A stretch of DNA of 64,000 nt, from assembly GCA_030549495.1 (NCBI GenBank), contig JAUIRK010000934.1, positions 1 through 64,000 of the forward strand, in the 5' to 3' direction. Origin of the DNA: Nectonema munidae (taxonomy: Eukaryota; Nematomorpha; Nectonematoida; Nectonematidae). The notes beneath the pieces are model-generated. The model had not been told where the DNA came from and did not search any database. It saw only the letters and a list, made by a program, of their open reading frames with translations. Made by a program: the position numbers and the translations under genes. Shown in pieces: positions 48,201 to 60,200 of this stretch (the stretch's first letter is position 1; every line of letters starts with the position of its first letter).

Positions 48201-51200
48201 CTACTTAGTATAAACGCTGCTTAACGCACAACATCTACTTCATCCTTGAACTTCTCATAAACACTCCTTCCCTCCACCTTCAAATCAAAAAATTTTTCTC
48301 AAACGTTTTATATACATCTACAAGAAGATCACCTTGCCTTTCCCATCAATTTCCCCCTCGACACCGTTCCTCCTCTTCCTTTCTACTCTGACCTTCTTGA
48401 AAAATTTGCACCAAACCTGATAACCTACTATATACAGACTTGTCTCCACCAATCCTTTACCCTCTATCCGACCTCCCCTAATAATCCTTACTCAACCTAC
48501 TTTTCAAACAAAAACATGAAGCAATACGAATAGTATCGTTTTTCCGTTCTTCCTGCTCTCCCAATAGTTTCTGCAGTTTCACCGCTGCTTAAAAATATCG
48601 CATAAAGCTTCTTATGTGTATGCTTTTTCCAACCAAACCTCACAAACCCCGTTTTACACAACCAAGGCTATTTAAAGCCATTAGTTTCTACCTACCATGC
48701 GAAATTACTAGGCATTACCCAGGCATGCGATACAATATTAATAAACCCTCAAACCCATAAACAAAAATTTACATTATTATTTTTCTCTGACTCAAAAATA
48801 TCCTTCATGACCCCTCATCACAACAAAAAATTCAATCACTGATTCATCAACTTGCAAAAAATTGCAAGAACTCTCCAAATTTTCCGACATCCACTTCTTA
48901 TACTGGTGCCCAGTGCACTACGATATTCCCGAAAATATTTTAGTGGATTCACTAGCTAAAAGAAACCTTACTAACACGCCTATTTCACAGGCTTCTTCCA
49001 TACACATACAACCATTTCTGAATTAATTCGAAAATTCAAGCCATCGCCAATGGCAGCCTCCACTCAAAGCCAATCACAGAACTCTCACTACTGCACTCCC
49101 AAATCTCGACATCTTACGCTCTTCGAAAACAGTCTACTCCAACCGTCTACTAACTCCGTTTAATTAATCCTTTTGCTTCAAAACATTTAAAAACTTTTCA
49201 TTAAGTATTTTAACTTGATAAAGACTCGTGGAGGCGAAAATTAATGTCAATTAAAAATAAATTTGTTTGAAACTGTACTTTTTTGTTTATATTTCAGACA
49301 AATGATCCTTCCGCAATTTACTTCTATTTTTATAAATGCAAAATAAATTAAAATTACCGTAATATCTAGATTCATATAATATGCACCAGATATTTTTAAA
49401 CAAAATTCATTGATTTAGATGAAACAATTCACGGCATCTATAAACGGATTTATTTTATTCCTAGATTTAACTACTAGACTCTTATTTTTTATTACACTAC
49501 CATCTGAAGTTATACGATGGTTAGTTCGCAAATGCTCTTCTAAGAGTTTTATGTCTATTATTAACAAAACAGACGACAAACTGTGTCGTTTTGGTTCCAA
49601 TAAGATTGAAACCTCTGATTATTATTATTTAATTTTCCAATGTCTAAGAACTCAATCTTTGCTTGACCGTTTTAATGCTATAAACAGTAATTGGTTGCAC
49701 TACTTTTGTATTTCTATTAAAATGCATCGAAATCTTGCTCATTCACAACCCTATTTAAATTTCTATTTACTTACATTCTGTTCCTTTTTACTCTTTCTTT
49801 CCTTAATTCTTTTTATCATGACAAAAAAATCCAAACAATTTCAAAAAGACTATTCATGATTTTGCAGCTTCATGCCAGCTTTGGGATTCCTCGCGATCTA
49901 CAAACTGTGGAAAGCTCAAACAATCAATCTACTCTCATTTTACTGATTTAACATTATAAACAATCCAAATATTATCCTGGAATCAAATTACTGCGATGCA
50001 ATTTTCTAGTACTAATGGCAAAGTTTTATTGCTGTTATAACGGTAATCAATACTATTTATCTACACCAGAAAAAAACACAAAAATCTCTTCTGCATTCAC
50101 AGCGTAAATTTTAATTAGCCAAATAAATTATGAAAGAACATACAATACTTCCTAAAAAATAATTAGCACTATTTCACTAAAATCATAAAATTAACAAAAT
50201 ATCCTTTAAAAGTACATTCTTTTTAACTATATTTATTGAATAAAGAAATATCGTATTTTTCTCGAACAAAATGTTTTTCATATTGTAGGTTTTACACTAA
50301 GCTTATTCCCATTCAAAAATGGTTTACTTCCAATCTTATATCCTACCACGAATACAATATCGTATTTTTGTGAAACCAGTCTAATGAATACAGATTTGGG
50401 TCTAGAAATTACAGTAGGAGGTGGGGGAGGGAGGTATAAGCAAATATATACAGTTGAATTTTATTGTAACTATCCATGAAAAAATTCTAAAACTACTTTT
50501 GTTTTTAAATTTTAATAATTTACTATATAATCCCAGAGTATTTATCTTTTACAAGAATAATAACCAGTTTTAGAAGTGATTTTGGTTACAAAAAGATTAG
50601 ACAATTATATAGTTTTCTGTGGTTGAGTGGGAGGGATTGTTCTTATGGCAGCAAATATGTTATAAGTCCTAAAGGAATGAGGTATAAGGAATGTTACTTC
50701 CAAAACATTTAATCACGAAAACTTTTGCACGGCACTGTATATTTAAGGTGGACGATTTTCATTTCTTGGGACATTAATGTCACATTAGTCCTCAAGGGGT
50801 TATTAAAGAGATATTAAGCACAAAATGTTGAAGTGTAAAATTACGGCTTAGCAAATTCGTTGATGGAGCCATCATCCGCATCATCTCGGTCCAAATTTTT
50901 TCTTTTATTTTTATTAACTACTAAAATCAAAGAATTCACAGATTAGAGAAGTTTAAGTATATCCCCATTATCATCTTACCTGGATACTTTCCACCTCTAT
51001 TTCTTCGTATCAGACAAATAACAATCATTATTAAGAGGAGAATAGCGATGGCACACATCAGCCCCACAAACCAGCCAGCGGTAGCAATGTCATGAGCTTC
51101 TAAATTTTCAAACATGCTCAACGTTTTCAACACTCAGAATATTAATACAATGTTTGTCGAGAAAAGTGCGCAAAAAAGAGGCAAGAAAAGTATGAAAAAA

Positions 51201-54200
51201 AGAAATATGAAAAAAGCCTTGAAGTTATGGAATGCCTGCTACAATGTGATAATTAAATTGTTTGCTTTGCAATTTAAGCGCTTCTCATTAAGTGTCCGTT
51301 GGAGGTATACGCAAGTATATACAAAATGTCTATATGAAAGTACTATATATAAGACAGATCTAAAAAGGAAAATCAGTAAATTTTTATCACGCATCAGTAC
51401 CTCTTTCATACTTCAGAGAAGAAAGTAAAGTGGAGGAGATGCTGTTTTACATTTAAAACACTTGCGAACAGAGAACTAATTTATCCCATCTAGCTATTGA
51501 AAGATATAGAATGATATGCAGTTGCAAGTATATAATTCTCATTTGCATAAAACAACTTACAAATATACTTAAATTCATGTCTATACTACTTTTTCCATTT
51601 TCCCACTTTTGCGCGTATCCTTATCTATAGTAGGCTGTAGGAGATATCTGATGAAATAGATTAAGATGGAAGGACAGAGTAAAATAATTCTTGTTTTCTG
51701 TGATGTATATGAAAAGCTCAGAAAGTGTCAATGCTTTAATATGATTTAAATGTTTAAAAGATATGTGGGCACATGTAAAACATATGGATTGTGTTTTTTA
51801 CCTGCGTGGAATCCCTTCAAATGCACTAAATCTTTCAAGGAAGCCCACAAAAATGTATATCATTTCCGTATACTGTGTAAAAAAACGCTAACAAACGAAA
51901 AAATGCAATAAAAATTTGCTTAAATTTAATTATTCTAAAAAGGATTATTTCTTCATTTGATAAGTCTTTTTGGAATATTTTGTAAATTATAATAAATTAC
52001 ATTTCATAAATTCATTTGTATATACCATGTGTATACATACACCGTGACACTTTGTTTAATTAATGCAGTAATATCTATCTTAAATATAGGGGTTCGTCAT
52101 TCTGTCCTCCATTTACAGAAATATTACGACTATTAAACGAAATAAAAACTTAAAAGGGCATTGTATTTTTATCTTTTATCTTAGTAGTTCTCCCTAATCC
52201 CTAGTGAGCGTTTGCGATTCCATGGAACACAGGTTGAGAAAAGCTGTTTTAAATTTATTTTATACATGTTTTTCAGAAATTAATTGGAGTCCCAGTTCGT
52301 CTTAAAATGATAAAGACCTCAAATCAAAATGAAGCGGTATTCTTGAAAAATTCAAAAAAATCCATATCAATTTCACAATCATGGAAAAGGAAGAGTTGAA
52401 CAACATTATTAAGAAATTTTAGAAAAATATTATTCTGTAACTTACCCTTACTATAATTTAATAATAATTAACAGTTATTCAAACAACTTTTATGGGTAAA
52501 ATATATTCATATAAATTTTTGTTCGGTATTACAAGAAGTTATCGACATAATACATACTTCAAGAAACTTTCATATACTCAAATACACATTTTTATACCTA
52601 AAGAGTGTTTTTCCCCATTTTTTATATTTTAAAATAAATATGATTTTTAAATAACTATCTAAAACATTACATAAATAACTATAAAACTATTTTACATTTT
52701 TTAGCAGCACCATTAGAGTAGGAATTTTTTTTTGAAAGTTTCACTACTATGGAAAAATGGAGCTACAAATCTTATCCACACCCTTATTATAAATTTCTGA
52801 ATACGTCACTGTGTATATCTATATATCTTTATCCTACTTGTACTAAAATCAGACAAATGGGTTAATTTTTTGGGAGTCAGCCAAGATGCAAGGAAAATAG
52901 ATTCTAAAATACTCACTTCTGCTGACCGTTCTCACTTCTTCGACGTTGCTGGGTGTGATGTACTCATCATTTTGCGCAACAACACGAACTTCATACATCT
53001 TTCCTTCCTCTAGATTTGAAATGACAAGCCAATCGTCGATAAACTCATTCGCTGATCTCTGCCAGAAGTCATCGCCTGAAACAGAAGGAGATTTCATAAG
53101 TTAATGGTTTTTAAATGTTACAAAAATTATTTCGAACATAATAATATATTGATCGCCAAAAAGAGTAAAAAATAAAAAAATAGTAAAATAGCAATATTAT
53201 CGCATAAAAATATATTGGAAAATTACATTGATGACTTTGAAGCAGATATTTCAAGATAAATTGTTTTGAAAGTAAATATTAACAGAAATAAAAGTCTACT
53301 AATAAGTTCAATATAAATATTCCTATTTTCAAAATTTACCTTAAAAACTTGTCAGAGAGAGAGAATAAAACTGACAGTTTTGACAAAAATATTGTATAAA
53401 AACGGAGTAATCTTGCACAATCCGTACCTGAAATTTATATCCTTTGAACGATGCTTGATTCACTGATTTGATTGGTGGTTTTTGAGAAAGAACCACTAAA
53501 GCCAGTGAAATCAAACTTGGTAGGTACTTTCTTTGGACCACTCTGACTGATAAGATGTTATTCAACTCAAACAACAAATTTTTTTTGGATAACTATTTCG
53601 AGATAAATCCTATGAAACATGTTGCCAATATATAAATTTGAGCGAAGAACACTTGCATGTAAAAACACAACATGGACTATTTCAAGAGAGCTGTGTATAA
53701 ACTTTCAAATGAACGTGATAAGAATAAGTTATTTTCAGACATTTTGGATCTAGGCTCGCTTATACACAAAAATATATTATATTGATCAAAAGCCTCCTAA
53801 AAACGTTGTGGAAAATTTTATTACCAAAATGATTGGTTATTATAAGAAGAATATTTTAATTACCACCCTTATATCAAAGCTTGACCAAAAAGCCTCTTAA
53901 TTTCAATTGCATTTGACATAACTAACAAGGTTTATCTTTTCAAACTGAAAATACATTTGTACGGAAAACATTAAAAATGAAAAAAATTGTCAATTTTTAA
54001 TGATAATAAACTGTAAATTTTTTAATTGTAAGTCGTTATTACTAATGATTAATGCGTATTTATTATGATCTTTTTAAATGTTATTCTTGCTTTTCGAGAA
54101 AAAAGGAAAGATAAACTTGATCATTTTAAAAAATAGAACTAAAATATCCTAAAATAAACCACACTAGTTTATTTTATATTTTCAGAGAGGTTCTTCACAA

Positions 54201-57200
54201 GCGTTTATAATAATTTTAGAGAGTGTATACAATTTTGTTGCAATAAAAGAGCTCGTCTAAATTAATTTTATGAACAATAGCGATTTCATAAGAATAAAAT
54301 TCACTTGCCTTTAAGTTTGTACTCGACGTAAAAGACACTGCCAGGATTTCCATTTTTCGAGGGAATCCATGTTACATTCAATAAGCCCAACTTTTTGCCC
54401 ATTATGTAAAATGAGGGTTTGTCTGGTGGACCAGACTCCATTGTAATTTCTTCGCGCCAATCAGGATGGCCCATTCCAACGCGAGTTTGCGCAGCTATTA
54501 TCACTCTATACTTAGTGTTGCTCTCTAACCCCACTAATTTTGTTTCTAGAATGTTTGGATCTTCGATTGCAGGTGATTTTTCTTGTTCAGGTGACAAATT
54601 TGTGCCTTCAACTGAAATATCTTTGTATGAAAAAGCAAGTGAAACTTCATTTCTTGAGCATTACCTTTTGAATAGAAAATTCTATAACCAAGCAATATTC
54701 CATTTGGTTCATCAGGTTTTTGCCAGCCTAAATGCAGTGCGTTTGAGCCAATAGGATACACATTGAAATTTTTCACCATTCCAGGCACTAAAATATAAAA
54801 AAGACCAGTTTAAAAATGTCGAAATATAATATCTATCATTCATCTCACAGTCAAAAAAGGTAAATTTTAAAAGTAATATGTGATACATTTTTTTCTTCTG
54901 TTTAGATAAAAATAAGATAAAGCTATTTCCAGTTTATTGTCGAAGTAAGGAAAGGAAAATTTATATATACAAAGGCTGTCATCCATAGTGCATAGAGCTT
55001 TTTTGGGGGATTTATTAGTGGGAGAAAAAAGTTTACGGTGAGGGAGGGGAGACGGTGTCAAAAAAATGAAGTTCATTATAAATATTTGTAACTATTACTC
55101 TCAATCTAATGGGAGGCGACATTTTCTACTTAGAGAGGGAAGGCAAATGTCTTTTAAAAATGCCATAATTGGGTTGCCGTCAACTTGCAGAGTGTGGCAA
55201 AATATTAACGGAAAAATGAAAATGAAAGTTACTGCTAAGTAAGTTAGATAGTTCGTTATTTAGTAAAGCAGTTAGTTAGTCAAATAGTAAGATTAGTTAG
55301 TTAAGTTAAAAGAATCTTCGCTATTTAAATAACAATGAGAAACAATTTTGAATAAATTTTGTTAAAAATTTATGTCAAAAATATTAAGCCAAATTTTGGT
55401 CTAGATTTCTGTCAATATAAAAAATTGAAAATTTATTCATGTGATTTAGAATTTATAATTAAAATATAATTCACCTAATAAAAAGTTACGATTGGACTAA
55501 TCCCGCTTGGTCTATTGCGAATTTTATCTAAAACGAATCTGTTCAAAAGTACGATTGGCCCAACGACGATTTACCATTTGTTCTAATGCGAATTAGTCTA
55601 AAATTAGTTACGATTAAGTAAAGACCTTAATCCCTCTGAAAATCAACCAATTAAGGATGATTCCTCTGAAAGTGAACCAAGTAAAGAAGATTCTTCTGTA
55701 AATGCACCAAGTAAAGAATAAAACCTCTGTGACTAAAGAATAATTTTAAAATATCATTAAACTGATTTATTTTTAATATTATATTTTAAAAATGTTAATT
55801 AATAGAATAAAAAATAAATTAGAAAATCTATTTAAACCAAATTAAAAGTTAGATTAAAAAAATAATGCTTAAAATACATCAAGTAAAGATGATGCCTCTA
55901 TCTTAAAATAAGAGGGATGGGATGTCTTTACTAGCTCCGTGTTAAAATTAGTTTTCAAGCATTTTTTCTAAAATTTGGGACTTAATTTCAAGTGGTCTAT
56001 TCGACCGAGTTGTTTCATTTTTGCCTTAATCTTTGGTTCTAAGAACAGTCACATTAAATTTCGATATTGTTATATTAAGTTACATTTAATATAACATAGA
56101 TAGTTTATAAACTAAGAAGAGAGAATTTTGGAGGTTTACGGAAAGAAAATAGTGATATTTTCGACTTTCTACGAGCACTGGCTCATAATTTAAAATTTTG
56201 AGCCCAAAATAGAAAATATCGTTTATCATGTTGAACTTTGATTTTTTTCTGTATTTTTAGGAAACAAAGTATCACAATTTAATATTTTGTTTTTTATACT
56301 AACTTTTTTTTAATATTAGAGTAATCGATATTAAACCAATATTAGATGAAACAGTTTTTAACCCATTTAAGACCAAGCAAAGCAGACGACTTTTGTAATT
56401 CCTATTTAATTCCATTTTAACCCTTTGAGGACCAGTGGGTCACCAGTGACCCAATAAATGAAAATCGTCTGCTTTGAATATATAAAATTCCATTGAAAAA
56501 GAAAGCAGACGAATCCTCTTCAAAATGTTGGTCCTCAAAAGGTTAAGTAGGAATTCGTATGCGTTCCCTTTGTGAACATTGGTCGTAAATGGGTTAAATC
56601 TGATATAGCTTGACAATTCGAATTGAACCAATGGGTATTAGACCAATCGTAACAAACATCTTTTTCTTAACCACTTTTGGCAATAAATCTGTCTTTTTCA
56701 GAAGATAAGGAATTATGGATGTAAAACGGGTAGGAAAATGTATATATATTAGATAATAACTGATAGTGGATCCTTATTGTAAAGAAAAACTATAATGGAG
56801 AACAATTATTTTTGTCATCATGAATATTTTTATAGCTAATTACCTGATTAATTATCTAAAATCTTTTTAATTAACATACTCTCTAACCTTACTGACTAAT
56901 AAATCAACTAAATATGTGACTACCTACATCTTAACTAAATAACTAATTATTTAGATATAAGTAAACTAGAAAACTGAATATTTTACTAAATACCTAATTC
57001 GAGAGTAAGGAAAGAAATTTTTATCACTGCGCAAATCTCATTTATTACCATTATTAACTAGGTAAATTTCCTATCTTAATCACACAGCTATCCCGACTTT
57101 TCAATCGCCTATTTTAAAATTCTAAAAAAGGAAGTTGAAAAATCTAGCTCCAAATATCATTAATAAATATCTTTCTAGTATGATAGGATAGTATCCACAC

Positions 57201-60200
57201 TATTCCTTTTTTGCATAAGAAAGAGAAAAATTTGTCTAACTTTTTCAAAGCCCATATTTGTCTCTGTTAGTTAATTTAAAATTTTAGCAGCCCTAAGCTA
57301 TCAGACACACTCAATTTGGATCATTAAAAAGAAATAGTGAAATAATATATTTCCTCTACGAAACTATATTCAGGCTAACATCTCGTATCATGTCTCACCT
57401 TGAAATTATGTATTATATAGACTGCATTAGCCTTACTCATAAGAATAAATCATGGGAAAAAATAAATAAGCAAAAGAGCATAATATTTGTTACAAATAGA
57501 GTACAAAAAGGCTAGGTTTCATAATTTGATGATGGTTTGAACTTGTTCATTTTCGCTCCAAAACCTTTGTTTGTTTAAAAATAAAAGAAATCAATTGAAT
57601 TGAAATAAATGAATAATATATCTAATTTTTTTTATTAAGTAAGGTATAAAATATGAAATAGAATAGTGGAAATTTTATTCACAATGATAAAAAATTGACT
57701 AAATATTATTGAACCAAATATAAAGATGACTTTAAAGAAATTATCCTAGAAATAAGTTTAGTCGGTGCATGGTATAAGAATGAAAAAGATGGGTGTTGAT
57801 CAGCGTGTCTTTCTTGCAAGGGTAGTGGGATTCCTTATGTAAATCATACCTTATATATCTTATCACCTCGGAAATTTTATATTTTCCCCTGCAAACATTT
57901 ATTATTTATAAGTTGGATTGATTTGAAATAAGATCAAAACATACTTTTTCTGCTTCTAATTTAAACATTATTATTTTTTATTTACTTCTGTTGGTTTTTG
58001 TAGTAGCTAGTTTAAGTATACTAATATATATATATGAAGAATGGCATAAAAATTACACCAAATTTTTAAGAGTTTTATTAGCGAATCAATGAAATTTTTA
58101 TAGGGCTAAGAAAAACCCTAAGGAATTTGAATGAGGACAATGATTTTATAAAGTCTTTAAATCTGCCAAGTATGGGTGAGGATGTATACCATGTCCATAT
58201 CCAAATGTAGATCCAGCCGTCCTATGTTAGATTCTACATAGCAGCCTCCTTACCTCTGCAACTAATGAAGATTATACTTCCCTAGGATGCCATACTAACG
58301 GTAAAGAGAGTTTGATATTAAACATACCTCCTTCAGGAGTTCGTATGCGAACAAGTTGACTAACAGGACTAGCATAGTAGTTATTAATTGCTTGAATAGA
58401 TAAAACATTTTCTGAAAAAGGCTTCAATGTTTTTATAATTGCTGATGTAACATTTGAAGATAGCAATGTTGTTCGCTCTTCTTTTCCCTCACCCTCTTCT
58501 ATCCAAGAAAGGACCTTAATCATTGAAAATTGGGTCTATATGGATAATATGAATGTTAGAAAAAAATATACTTTATAACCTTTGAATTCTCCATTAATTG
58601 TTGATATATCGATAGCATCCCATGTAAATCTAGCACTTTTAGGTGTTAGGCCATTTTCATAAGCAAAACCCGTTACCGCAAAAGATGGACCTGAAAATGA
58701 CATAAATGATGTCTGTATTAAATAATACATGCAATATTAAAATCCTTACTGTCTTCGCCAGAATAAACTACAACAGATTTAACAGGTTCCCTTGCTCCAC
58801 CCAATAAATTGAATGATTTAACCCTCACTTCAAAAGGCTTGTAAACAGGTTGATTTGGAATAATGGAAACTGATTGTTCAGCATCATCAATTCTTTCCAA
58901 GGCGTAATCACCTTCAGGATTATCTGCAGGTCTATATTCAATGACATAATGAAAGCCTGGCCCATTTCTTTCAAGAGGTGGTGTTGGCTATGTTAAAGAG
59001 ATTATATAAAAATATAATATTCGATAGTTTTTTGACAAAACAGCTTACATTCCACGCTATCTTTACTGCATTTGGTTCATCACCAATACCTCTAACATTT
59101 TCAGGATTTTTATATGGTGGAGCGGCAGTTGTCTGGCAAACAGGTGTGATATCACTTGGATCACTTTGACCAATTTTGTTTTCAGCAATAACTCTTTAAT
59201 AAGGTGTATATATATATATATAAAGTTAAAGATAGCATGCTATTTTTTCATTGAGATGGCATCATTGTCCCACTCAAATCGAACTATAAACAAGGAAGGC
59301 TTGATACAAGATTACTTTAGTTATTAAAATTTTTTTTAATTATATACGATCGGTATATATCTAGGAAGTTCTTTATTTTTTTTTTTATAATTTTCAAAAT
59401 TTATTATAAAAGAATTTTTGTCCAATGAACACACCACCATTATTACCCCACATTAAACTTGCAATGTAAGCTCCCAATCCCAATACAAATGCACGAATTT
59501 AATCAAGTTAAAATACATTGTTTGTAATTCTGGTTGCAACAATATCTTCTAGCTCAGTAGTTCTCAAACTGGAGTCCGCAGTCCTCTAGGGGACCGTGAA
59601 TCAGTTCCATGAGATTAGGGAAGGGGCCACTGAGTGGATCTATTTGCACAACATATGGCATTCACATTGCATTATTTGCAAATAACATTTAAAAAAATCA
59701 CTAAAAGTCAAATTTTTTTTGACTATCTAATTAATTTTTACTAAAAAGTCAAAAAAAAATTTTTTGTATACGACATTCGATCATTCAATAATCCATCTAT
59801 CCCTTACAATATTGACAAGGAGCTAAAAGGTTTTCCTCAACCTCACATCTTACCAATTGTCAACAGGCCCGATTGATATTGAATGAATTGTTTAGGTGAA
59901 TTGATACATTGACTGATACTTGGACACTTTGTTGGTTAAAATTAAAATTCATAAATGCTTAACTTTTTAGAAACAAAATGTTACCAAACTACATTACTAA
60001 ACAAATAATCCTTGCTACCTACACATATATTCAGTTAGCAAAGTATTGAAAATATATTTAGAACTTGCAACTATGAATTGTCAGGAATGAAGTCGTAAAT
60101 TTAAATTTGGCCCTGTTTAAATAGAAATTGAAAGTTTAAAATGTTTGGAAGAAAATTTGCTACAAACCTTGAATTTTTATTAGTTAGATATTTGATTCCC

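Larger units (their letters stand above)
55485..56653. mobile_element. 1.17 kb element with about 40 bp terminal inverted repeats
   Basis: The left end GTTACGATTGGACTAATCCC then TTGGTCTATTGCGAATT is matched on the opposite strand at the right end by GTTACGATTGGTCTAATACC then ATTGGTTCAATTCGAATT (56608-56653). Repeat-like words (TACGATTGG, TAATGCGAATTAGTCT) recur inside the left end. No transposase was found, so it is non-autonomous. Family unknown. Two nested piggyBac-type MITEs lie near its right end. Confidence 0.65.

Noticed and set aside
49419-49859. Apparent membrane protein of 146 residues
   Set aside because: The CRFGSNKIETSDYYYLIFQC segment is the C-terminal finger of the surrounding LINE, so the frame belongs to the relic.
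51114-51428. 104-codon open frame inside a neuroglian intron
   Set aside because: Basic, repetitive composition with no family resemblance, antisense to the gene and partly over the membrane exon's flank.
53341-53577. Possible extra neuroglian exon (VRVVQRKYLP..., or SEWSKESTYQV in another frame)
   Set aside because: The FN3-like frame stops after 12 residues. The exon 54309-54611 joins 52917-53075 in perfect phase and completes the domain without it.
54419-54754. 111-codon plus-strand frame across neuroglian exons
   Set aside because: It is the antisense shadow of two verified exons.
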